A stretch of DNA of 64,000 nucleotides from Hyphomicrobiales bacterium (GTDB lineage Bacteria > Pseudomonadota > Alphaproteobacteria > Rhizobiales > Rhizobiaceae), in NCBI GenBank assembly GCA_900466605.1, contig UBMU01000036.1, forward strand, positions 95,316-159,315, read 5' to 3'. Below are positions 16,892-24,748 of this stretch, in pieces. Under the pieces are notes generated by a model. It did not search any database. It worked only from the letters and a program-made list of their open reading frames with translations, and was not told the DNA's origin. The translations under genes were made by a program, and so were the position numbers. Each line of letters opens with the position of its first letter. The stretch's first letter is position 1.

Positions 16892-17911
16892 TCAGGCAGC
16901 GGCCGCAGCGGCGACCCGGCGTGCATCGAGAATGGCGAGCGCTTCGTCGACCGTCGAGGCAAGTTCCGCCTTGTCGCTGTTGCAGGTGCCCCACGCCTCG
17001 ATGAAGCTGCTTGTCTTGCCGTAGCTGTTGTCGAGAACACAATGATCGGCGCTAAGAAGCACGCACATGATATGGCCGTGCATGCGGTCGGTGATGACCT
17101 GGCGTGCCGAGCTCAACAAAGCCACACCGCGGTCGAAGCGCTGCTGCGCCCGCTCGCGATAGGCAAGCTCGGTCATTTTTGCGCGACCGCCGATGCGGCC
17201 GGTCAACAGGGCCTTCAAGATCGCAGCGTGCTTGGTCTGCCGCTGGAAATCGGCGGGCTCGTCGGGCCAGTCCGATTTTACGGTGCCCGAACGCAAGGTT
17301 GCGGCCGTCAGATCCTGTGCAGTGCCGACCTCCTGGTCTTCACGCAGATTTAGCAGCAATTCGTGTTGCGGCGCCGGGCGGGTAACCGGACCGATGCAGA
17401 AGGCCATATCGGGGCAAAGGCGTGTTTCGCACTGGAACCAACGCTGCGCAAATTCCAGGCTTCTCTGATCTCGGACGAGGAGCGTGAACTGCCCGTGGCG
17501 CTCGATCGCACGCGCCGTGCTGTCGACGTTTGCCTGCTCCTTGAAGTGGATCGTCTGCGGCATCTGCACGATCGGGCGGCCCTTGTACTTGTTGAGCAGA
17601 CCTTCACGGAACTGGCGATAGCCGGCCCAGATGTCGCCGAAATTGCCGCCGCCGTGGAGAAAGATGCGGCCGCTGCCGATGGCGTCCAGCATCCGTCCTT
17701 CATCATAGGTCGGGATCTCGGTCACATAGGTTGGCCGCGTGCGTTTGCGGTCGAAATAGGCGAGTTCACCGAGCCAGATGGCACTGTCGCCGATGTTGTA
17801 GTGATTGGGGAAGTCGAGAAGCGCAAAACGCTCGGACGGATCAAAGAGATCGGAAAGGCAATTGGCGATCACGCCCTGAAGGCGGTTGATGATCGTAATA
17901 TTGGATTCCAT
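16892..17911 (-). CDS. Polysaccharide pyruvyl transferase family protein
   Basis: 339 residues, cytosolic. These enzymes add pyruvate ketals from PEP to sugars of exopolysaccharides or their precursors. Motifs: FPNHYNIGDSAIWLGE near residue 35, FLHGGGNFGDIW (85-97), MAFCIGP, and ITDRMHGHIMCVLL with the conserved His near the C-terminus. Start at 17911 with AAGGAG upstream. The tail ends in Ala repeats. It is the last gene of a three-gene operon with a flippase and a GT2, 41 bases after the flippase stop, consistent with surface polysaccharide synthesis. Confidence 0.9.
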   Translation of the reverse strand: MESNITIINRLQGVIANCLSDLFDPSERFALLDFPNHYNIGDSAIWLGELAYFDRKRTRPTYVTEIPTYDEGRMLDAIGSGRIFLHGGGNFGDIWAGYRQFREGLLNKYKGRPIVQMPQTIHFKEQANVDSTARAIERHGQFTLLVRDQRSLEFAQRWFQCETRLCPDMAFCIGPVTRPAPQHELLLNLREDQEVGTAQDLTAATLRSGTVKSDWPDEPADFQRQTKHAAILKALLTGRIGGRAKMTELAYRERAQQRFDRGVALLSSARQVITDRMHGHIMCVLLSADHCVLDNSYGKTSSFIEAWGTCNSDKAELASTVDEALAILDARRVAAAAAA

Positions 17912-17952
17912 GAAATGCTCCTTGTTTGCGGACAAGTGGTCCATGCAAGCGG

Positions 17953-19443
17953 CTATGCTTCGGCCTGTTTGCGGAATGGGTTGAGGGACATGGCGAGTGC
18001 GATGTAGGGGCGGATGACCGAGCGGCCGAAGATCGGCAGGAAGGCAAGGTAAATCGCTCCACCAAGGCCGATACTGAGGCCGAGCGCGAGCCAGCGGTTG
18101 TGAACGTGCGCCAGGATGACGGGATGGGCAAACCAGACGCAGGCGGCCATGAGTGCTGCGCCGCAGAAGGGTAGAGCGACGGCCTTCAGTGTGCTCTTCG
18201 CATCGATGTGCGCGTAGCGGGCCAGCACGTATTGCTGGTAGGGCATCGTCAGCCAAGCGCGCAGTGTATAGCCCGCCGCAACCGCAACGACGCCGTAGGG
18301 GACAAGCAGCCAGGTCAGGATGAGCGTCGTCACGAGCTGCAGGGCGGCAACGGACAGGATCGATTCTGCCCGGTTGACCGCCGAGAGTGCCGACGAGGCG
18401 AAGAAGTTCATGACGAAGGGAACCGCCATCAACACCAGCACAGTTGCGATGTCGCCGGCGTTGCCCCACTTGTCGCCGAACAGCAGCGCGATCATGTCGT
18501 TGGACAAGGCGCCAAAGCCGAGCAGCAGCGGTATGGTTCCGAGTGCGGCTGCACCGACGATCTTGTTGTAGGCGTTTCGGAAGGCGGTGGCGTCATTCTG
18601 CAGGCGCGAGAGCGTGACAAGCGATACGCTCCCGATCGGCGCGAGCACGGCCTGTCCGATCAACTCGATCAGCCGCCAGGCAATGCGATAGCGACCGACT
18701 TCGACCGGGCCGAACCAGCGCGAAATGAAGATGTCCTGTACGCGGGCAAGCAGCATCCACATCAGCTGGGTCACGACCAGGCTTATGCTGAAGAGGAAGA
18801 CGGAGCGGAACATCGGGATGTTGAAGCGAAACTTCGGCATCCAGGGGTAATAAAACCACCCGAGAAGCACGGTCACGGCAGCGTTGACTGCGGTTTGCGC
18901 AACGAGCGCCCATACGCCCCAACCGAGGAACGCGCAGACGACGGCGGTGATGCCGGACAGCAGGCTCGCGGCAATTGCCTGCCCGGCGAGGCTCTTGTGG
19001 CCAAATTCGCGGGCGAGGCGCGCATTGTGGATGACCGCCAGCGAGGAAATCGGAAGCAGCGGCGCGAGCCAGCGAAGAATACCGGAAACCGACGGATCGC
19101 GCACGAGATCGCCGTAGTAGGGCGCAAAGAAGAACACCAGTGAGGCAACGATGCCGCTGAAGGCAATCGTCGCCCAGAAGGCCGTGTCGGCGAGCTCTTC
19201 GTCGAGATCGAGCTGGCGGGTGACGGCGTCGCCAAGACCCGCATAGGCAAGCACGCGGCCGATTTCCACGAACAGGCTTGCAAGCGCAAAGGTGCCGAAA
19301 TCGCCGGGGCCGAGAATGCGAGCGAGGATGACGAAGATCACAAAGGTTGCGATCGTGCTCCAGGCGACGCGGACGACCGACCATAGGACGGAGAGTGCGG
19401 TTTTCTTCTTAAGCTCGGCGTGGGCAATTGCCGTATCGGCCAT
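17953..19443 (-). CDS. Lipopolysaccharide/oligosaccharide flippase (Wzx/PST type)
   Basis: 496 residues with 12-14 hydrophobic segments and short loops, starting FVIFVILARILGPGDFGTFALASLF, the usual pattern of the polysaccharide transporter (MOP) family that flips lipid-linked repeat units across the inner membrane. It lies between a GT2 gene (55-base gap) and a pyruvyl transferase gene (41-base gap) on the same strand, which supports a role in exopolysaccharide or LPS export. No polymerase (Wzy) is seen in the window. Confidence 0.9.
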   Translation of the reverse strand: MADTAIAHAELKKKTALSVLWSVVRVAWSTIATFVIFVILARILGPGDFGTFALASLFVEIGRVLAYAGLGDAVTRQLDLDEELADTAFWATIAFSGIVASLVFFFAPYYGDLVRDPSVSGILRWLAPLLPISSLAVIHNARLAREFGHKSLAGQAIAASLLSGITAVVCAFLGWGVWALVAQTAVNAAVTVLLGWFYYPWMPKFRFNIPMFRSVFLFSISLVVTQLMWMLLARVQDIFISRWFGPVEVGRYRIAWRLIELIGQAVLAPIGSVSLVTLSRLQNDATAFRNAYNKIVGAAALGTIPLLLGFGALSNDMIALLFGDKWGNAGDIATVLVLMAVPFVMNFFASSALSAVNRAESILSVAALQLVTTLILTWLLVPYGVVAVAAGYTLRAWLTMPYQQYVLARYAHIDAKSTLKAVALPFCGAALMAACVWFAHPVILAHVHNRWLALGLSIGLGGAIYLAFLPIFGRSVIRPYIALAMSLNPFRKQAEA

Positions 19444-19498
19444 GCATTATCCAATCGAATTTGGCTCGCAAAGGGGTTCTGTTGCCGCTGAGAATGCC

Positions 19499-20416
19499 TC
19501 AGGCGGACTGCGTTGCCTTTGGAGCCCGCCAATAGGCGAGCATGCCAACAAGGTTGTCACGAAGCTGGCTGCGGTAAGTCAAGCCAAGTTCCTCGTTGAG
19601 TTTTCGCCGCCCGATGGCTTCCATGATCGCCTGGCGGATTTCCCAGCGCAGCATGCCGCGCATGTTCGACCGACGATCGAAAAGATATTTGGCGTATAGT
19701 GCGCCGTTGCCGAAGGCGTAGCCGGTCTGGAGCCGCTTGATGTCTGCGATCTCGCGTCGGCCATGGAAGTGCTTGACGGCAAAGTCGGGAAGGTACTCGA
19801 CGCGTACACCGGCGTTGAAGGCACGGTGCACATAGTCGGTGTCCTCGCCGGAGCGGAACGGCGATCCCGCCCCGAAACGCGTGTCGAACAGGCCGATCTT
19901 CTCAACCAGCGTATGAGGAAACGCCATATTGGCGCCGTGAATGAAGCCGCCGGCATGCAGATCGCTGGTCAGTACCGCAGGCTCCATCTCAGGCTTGATC
20001 GTCACCGGTAGGTCGCGTGCATCGCCAAGCTCGATGCGACCGCCGCGCATGACCATCTCGGTATCCGAGCTGAACAGCGCTGCGAGCGTGCTGAAGAAAT
20101 CAGGAAAGATCTCGCAATCGTCATCGGTGAAAGCCAGGATACGACCTCGGGCGCCGCTAAGCCCCGTATTGCGTGCAACCGCAAGGCCGGGCTTGGCCTC
20201 GTAGATCAGGTTGGTCTTGATTGGAGCGGTCGATGCCCACTGGCGAACAACCTCTGATGTCTCGTCTGTGGAACCATTGTCCACAAAGACCAGCTCAAGT
20301 CTCAGATAGTCTGCCTGCCGGGCGGCAACGGAAACGGCATCCAGGCAGTTCATCAGTCCATAGGCCCGATTTCTCGACGAGATAATCAGGCTGATGTCCA
20401 CGGGCCGAGGAGGCAT
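19499..20416 (-). CDS. Family 2 glycosyltransferase
   Basis: 305 residues, GT-A fold. Seen: ISLIISSRNRAYGL nucleotide-binding start, LVFVDNGSTDETSEVV, and the metal-binding DDD in ILAFTDDDCEIF at about residue 100; a later SGEDTDYVHRAF supplies the catalytic ED region. It transfers a sugar from a nucleotide donor to a glycolipid or glycan, probably one step of the polysaccharide made by this operon. Start at 20416 with GGGGAAA upstream; a long AT-rich region precedes it. Confidence 0.88.
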   Translation of the reverse strand: MPPRPVDISLIISSRNRAYGLMNCLDAVSVAARQADYLRLELVFVDNGSTDETSEVVRQWASTAPIKTNLIYEAKPGLAVARNTGLSGARGRILAFTDDDCEIFPDFFSTLAALFSSDTEMVMRGGRIELGDARDLPVTIKPEMEPAVLTSDLHAGGFIHGANMAFPHTLVEKIGLFDTRFGAGSPFRSGEDTDYVHRAFNAGVRVEYLPDFAVKHFHGRREIADIKRLQTGYAFGNGALYAKYLFDRRSNMRGMLRWEIRQAIMEAIGRRKLNEELGLTYRSQLRDNLVGMLAYWRAPKATQSA

Positions 20417-21082
20417 GCAATTTCCCCTTCTGCGATCGATGTCGAAGCGAGGATAGGGCTGGGATCCGGCTTCGGCAAGGAGCATTTTTGCGCTGCAGCA
20501 AAATAGAACAGTTGGAGGAGTTCGCAGACGAATGTGGTAATTTCTTGCCTTCTGTAGATATTAAGTTCATCCAAATATAGTTATAAAAAAGAAATGTTAC
20601 GATCTGTGGATAAATAAAGTCGAAATAATTCTTAAAAATTCACAATTGTAGCTGATTAAATATAATCAAAGACCAAAATGAGTCTATTTATGTAGATATT
20701 GCTAGTTATATTGTATAGATAGTGGAGTTTGCGGCCAAAGGTATTTTCGCGTTATTTTCTTCACAATAGACCAGACGATTGCCTTTAGATCGCTGGAGAA
20801 ACGAACGAAAGCTTCTTCATAGATAGTAAATAACCGACAGCGCCGGCACCCCACGATCACTGTTGTGGCGCGGCTGAAAGAAGAAGCCTGCAACCTTCGG
20901 AAAGCGAATAGCTTCGTTCGCTATCGTTCAGCGTGAATTGACGGAGGCCTGTTTGCCTTTCTTTTCAATTGTTGCTTCCGAACAGTAAAAAAGAACGGAA
21001 TTGCTGGTGTGTCCGGATGCTTCGAGCACCAACACAGGGGCCGCTGCGCCTGAACGCACTGTCGTGTCGGCGTGGCAAGAAG
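20417..21082. other. AT-rich intergenic region with no convincing gene
   Basis: About 660 bases. From roughly 20560 to 20720 the base composition falls to about a quarter GC, against around 60% nearby. It contains a TGATTA-AATA-TAATCA inverted repeat at 20653-20668. No reading frame has a good ribosome binding site. It is placed upstream of the polysaccharide operon (transcribed leftward), so it is probably its regulatory region. Confidence 0.6.
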
Positions 21083-22639
21083 CTAATTGATCTGCTGCGA
21101 CAACCATTTCTGGATGATCGGAACGTCCGCGTCGCCGAGATCGTGTCCGCCGGAGATGATGTCCGAATCGACGGTCGCTCCCGATTGCTTCAGACGCGAC
21201 TCAAGCTCGTTGGCATATTTGCCGTAGGCATCCGTCTTGCCACTGATGACAAGGAGATCCGTGCCCTTGAGGTCTGCATGCGGAAAGGTCTTCAAGACCG
21301 GCATGGAGCGCAAGAGAACCGCTCTGTGCACCAGATTCGGATGCAGATAGAGGAGCGAGTTGAGCAGATTCGCTCCGTTCGAATAGCCGACATAGACGAT
21401 CCTCTTCGGATCCAGGCCATATGACGATACGGCGCCTTCGATGAAGGCCGCAAAAGCCTCGGCCTCGCTCTTGATGTCATCCTGGTCGAACGAGAACGGC
21501 GTAATGCGCTTGTACCAGCGCGGAATGCCTTCCTCGGTCGCGCGTCCGCGCACGCCAAGAAGCGTCGCCCGTGGGGCTGCCTTGTGGAGGAGGGGCATCA
21601 GCGTCGTTTCGTTGCCACCCGAGCCGTGCAGAAGCACGAAGACGCTGCCGTCGGGATTCGGCGGGGTATAGAAGCGGTGCACGAAGGGCAGGTCACGATA
21701 ATTGACGCGTGGCTCGCCGGGCATCGAAAACTGCGGGAGCACGACCTTCAGGTCCTTGAGGTCAGTGATGGGATCCTTGGGAACGAACAACTTGGTGCCG
21801 AGCGTTGCCTGCGGCTCGTCCACCGTCATACCGGGTTTGTCGGTCGCCATTTCGATCAGCGTGCCGCCAGGCTCGCGGGCATAGAGCGATTCGAAGTATT
21901 TGCGGTCATGCAGGTTCGTCGCCGACGCGCCGCTTTCCTTGAGGGCATCGTGCACTGCGTGAAGTTGCGCTTCGTCGGTGGCGCGGAACGCGACGTGATC
22001 GGCCGTCCCCGGGCCGGGCGCGCCTGCCCAGAAGCCCTGGGCATTCCTGATATCGACGATATCGCCCGATTGCGACACGAGCCGGTCGATGGTGCCGCGG
22101 TTGGCCTGGAAACGATAGCCGAAATGGCGCTCCACGAAGTCGCGGCTTTCGGCAGGTTTCTCCGTTAACATGGTAACGCCGCGCACCCGTTGAACAGCGT
22201 GCTCGATCGGCACGCCTGCGCCATCCCAAGCGGCCGGCGACTTCAGATCGCGGGCTCCAGCAAGCTTGACAATGATGTTGTCAGGATCCTTCAAGCGCAG
22301 AACCGGTTCACCAAATTCATCGGCCGGACCCTCCGAGCGAAGCCCGAAACTCATGCAGCGCGTCAGCCAGTAACCGATGCTGGCGGGGTCGATGGCAAGC
22401 GACAGCTCACCGATCTGGCTGTGGCCGACGCGCCCGGGTGAGCCGTCTTCCCACACTAGAAAGGTCACAAGCGAGCCGGGGCTGCCGACGGCGTCTCCGT
22501 AGAAAAGATGAAGCTGCGTGACGTCTTCGAAGCCGGCGGTCTGCTTGACCAGCCGCATGCCGAGAAATCCCGCGTAGAAATCCACGTTTGCCTGTACCTT
22601 GCGGGTGATTAGGGTCACGTGATGAATGCCAGATACCAT
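21083..22639 (-). CDS. Fused ring-cleaving (VOC) dioxygenase and carboxylesterase
   Basis: 518 residues with two parts. Residues 1-290 contain two VOC modules like MhqO/LinE-type hydroquinone dioxygenases (GIHHVTLIT with His6/7, ADHVAFRA with His215, GGTLIEMAT with Glu263 as probable metal ligands). Residues 325-518 are an alpha/beta hydrolase like MhqD (VLLHGSGGNETTL oxyanion region, nucleophile Ser420 in VGYSNGA, Asp470 and His499). In Bacillus these are separate genes for quinone detoxification; here they are one chain. Start at 22639 chosen because homologues begin at this motif; no strong ribosome binding site. Next gene upstream is a sensor kinase. Confidence 0.8.
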   Translation of the reverse strand: MVSGIHHVTLITRKVQANVDFYAGFLGMRLVKQTAGFEDVTQLHLFYGDAVGSPGSLVTFLVWEDGSPGRVGHSQIGELSLAIDPASIGYWLTRCMSFGLRSEGPADEFGEPVLRLKDPDNIIVKLAGARDLKSPAAWDGAGVPIEHAVQRVRGVTMLTEKPAESRDFVERHFGYRFQANRGTIDRLVSQSGDIVDIRNAQGFWAGAPGPGTADHVAFRATDEAQLHAVHDALKESGASATNLHDRKYFESLYAREPGGTLIEMATDKPGMTVDEPQATLGTKLFVPKDPITDLKDLKVVLPQFSMPGEPRVNYRDLPFVHRFYTPPNPDGSVFVLLHGSGGNETTLMPLLHKAAPRATLLGVRGRATEEGIPRWYKRITPFSFDQDDIKSEAEAFAAFIEGAVSSYGLDPKRIVYVGYSNGANLLNSLLYLHPNLVHRAVLLRSMPVLKTFPHADLKGTDLLVISGKTDAYGKYANELESRLKQSGATVDSDIISGGHDLGDADVPIIQKWLSQQIN

Positions 22640-22701
22640 TGAATACAGTCCGGATGGCTTGGAGGGCGACGCAAGCGCCAGAATCAGTGCGATTATAAAC
22701 G

Positions 22702-24330
22702 TCATGACGTTATAATTGGAGTTTGCCGCGAAGGTTCCGCATAAAGAATTAGGCTATCTCCGTGCGACCGCAAATCCAAACTGTCCATTCCGTCCAGAAT
22801 TTCGCGGAACTGCTGAAGGGTCGGCGGCTTGATCATGTAGGCGCTTGCGCCGAGATTTTTGGCGCGTTGCATGTCATCTTCGTCGCTGGACGTGCTCAAG
22901 ATGCAAACGGGAATACTCTTCAGTTGCGTGTCTGCTGAAAGCGCGTCGAGGACTTCGAAGCCGTCCATGATCGGCATGTTTATATCGAGCAGCATCAGGT
23001 CGATTCCTGGCTTCCCATCGGCGGTCGCGCGCTCCTGCAGCAGTCGCATAGCATCGCGGCCATTGGTGGCGAGATGAAGATTGAAGCTCATCTTGGCGCG
23101 TTGCATCAGCTTTATCTTCAATAGCTGAACATCCGCCGGGCTATCCTCGACGAGGAGAACCTCGGCCAACCGGGAAGCCCCTTCGGGAGAGAGCGCTATT
23201 GCCTTGGTGCCTTGCTCATCGGCCAGAACTGTCGGAGCGGTGGCAGCAGGTCGGGCGAGCGGTAATTCGACGATGAAGGTCGAACCGGAATCCTCCTTGC
23301 CTTCGCACCAGATCGCACCCCCATGCAGCTGGACAATGCGCCGACAGATCGCAAGCCCGAGCCCCGTACCCTCGATGCCACGCCCCACAAGCCGCTTGAA
23401 CGGCTGGAAAATGACCTCCCGATGCTCTGGGGCGATACCCGGGCCGTTGTCCTGCACGGCAAGCCGGCATATGGGGCCATCGGTCTCGGCGGTAACACGG
23501 ACCTCCGGATTGTCGCTGCCGTAGCGAATTGCGTTTGAAACGAGGTTCTGCAGCAGTTGCACGAGCAAGGTCTGATCGCCCATGACCTCGGGCAGATTGC
23601 TACAGGAAATCGACGCCCTCGAGCTGGCAATCTGTTCCCGAAGATTGCTCTCCACCCGTTCGATCGCTGCAGCAAGCGCGACCGGCTTCAGCTCCAGTTC
23701 GCCGGAAACCTCGAGCTTGGTGAAGCCGGAAACCTTGACGATCAAGTCTTCCATGTGGCCGGCGGCGCCAAGCACATAGTCGAGCAGTTCGCGGTCTTCG
23801 CCGGACAGAGTCGGGGAAACCTGCAGGATCTTGCTGAACGATTTGATCGTGCGCAGCGGCTCTTTGAGGTCGTGCGCCATGGCGCGCGTAAAGATCTCTA
23901 GCGACTGGCGCTTCTGCTCCAGCCTAGCTTCGAGGTCGCCATGCATGATGGCGTTCTGAATGCACCAATGGAGCGTTTGCGGGGAGAGCGAATCCTTCGT
24001 CAGGTAGTCGCGCGCTCCCGCCTTCATCACCTCGACGGCGATGGTTTCGCTTCCTTGGCCGGTGAGCATAACGACGTTGGCGGTCGGATCCTGTTTCAGG
24101 ATTTCTTCCAGCACGCCGATCCCATCCCGACCAGGCAAGGAGTAGTCCAGCAGAATGCAATCGGCGCGTTTCTGCCCGCTCAAGGCAATTCCCTCGTCGC
24201 CATTCTCGGCTTCGCGAACACTGTAGCGGGCCTCGGAAACGCGCGAGAGCATGCGCCGATAGAACTCGCGGTCATCGACGTTGTCGTCGACGATGAGTAT
24301 GGCGCAGTCGTCAGCCACGGCCATCCCCAT
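22702..24330 (-). CDS. Hybrid histidine kinase, REC-HisKA-HATPase-REC
   Basis: 542 residues, cytosolic. N-terminal receiver (acceptor Asp62), a HisKA helix with His153 in MAHDLKEPLR, a HATPase domain (N-box NLVSNAIRYG, G1 DNGPGIA, G2 GTGLGLA), and a C-terminal receiver (Asp449 in LLDINMP, Lys in IKPP). It has no sensor or membrane domain, so input is probably phosphoryl transfer through the N-terminal receiver. Its start overlaps the end of the Rcp1-like receiver gene by about 20 bases (an ATG at 24324 is also possible), implying coupling. It is the third gene of an operon with the PAS kinase and that receiver. Confidence 0.9.
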   Translation of the reverse strand: MGMAVADDCAILIVDDNVDDREFYRRMLSRVSEARYSVREAENGDEGIALSGQKRADCILLDYSLPGRDGIGVLEEILKQDPTANVVMLTGQGSETIAVEVMKAGARDYLTKDSLSPQTLHWCIQNAIMHGDLEARLEQKRQSLEIFTRAMAHDLKEPLRTIKSFSKILQVSPTLSGEDRELLDYVLGAAGHMEDLIVKVSGFTKLEVSGELELKPVALAAAIERVESNLREQIASSRASISCSNLPEVMGDQTLLVQLLQNLVSNAIRYGSDNPEVRVTAETDGPICRLAVQDNGPGIAPEHREVIFQPFKRLVGRGIEGTGLGLAICRRIVQLHGGAIWCEGKEDSGSTFIVELPLARPAATAPTVLADEQGTKAIALSPEGASRLAEVLLVEDSPADVQLLKIKLMQRAKMSFNLHLATNGRDAMRLLQERATADGKPGIDLMLLDINMPIMDGFEVLDALSADTQLKSIPVCILSTSSDEDDMQRAKNLGASAYMIKPPTLQQFREILDGMDSLDLRSHGDSLILYAEPSRQTPIITS

Positions 24331-24748
24331 CGGCAGGCAGGATGGCGATCTCGAACCAGTATTCCTTCAGCCGCTGTATGGCGGCGAACAGGCCGTCGAG
24401 ATCAACGGGCTTCTGCACATAGGTGTTGGCACCGAGCGCATAGCATCCTTCGATGTCGCGCTCGTCATCGGATGTCGTCAGGATCACGACCGGGATCTTA
24501 CGCCACTCCGGATTGGATTTGATCGCTTCCAGCGTCTTGCGCCCGTCGAGGCCCGGCATGTTGAGGTCCAGCAGGATCAGGCCCGGCTTCGGCATCATCG
24601 CCGCCAGCGCTTCCAGCGCCTCGTCGCCCGATGCCGCCCAGCGGACGGGGTTTTTCAACTTTGCGCGCTGGAAGGCCCGAAGCGTTGCCTCGAAATCGTC
24701 CTCGCTGTCTTCGACGATGAGGATCGGCTGTGATTCACGCTGTGGCAT
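24311..24748 (-). CDS. Single-domain response regulator (Rcp1-like)
   Basis: 145 residues forming one receiver domain: acidic pocket in VEDSEDD, phosphoacceptor Asp61 in LLDLNMPG, Thr91/92 and Lys113 in VQKPVDL. The start at 24748 has GAGAGGA upstream. It overlaps the upstream kinase gene (end 24735) and the downstream hybrid kinase, so the three are one unit. No output domain is present; it may pass phosphate to the N-terminal receiver chain, or act by protein interaction, as Rcp1-type proteins do with phytochrome-like kinases. Confidence 0.9.
   Translation of the reverse strand: MPQRESQPILIVEDSEDDFEATLRAFQRAKLKNPVRWAASGDEALEALAAMMPKPGLILLDLNMPGLDGRKTLEAIKSNPEWRKIPVVILTTSDDERDIEGCYALGANTYVQKPVDLDGLFAAIQRLKEYWFEIAILPADGDGRG

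Noticed and set aside
20702..20893. 63-codon minus frame in the AT-rich gap
   Set aside because: No ribosome binding site and no recognisable protein pattern; the region looks non-coding.
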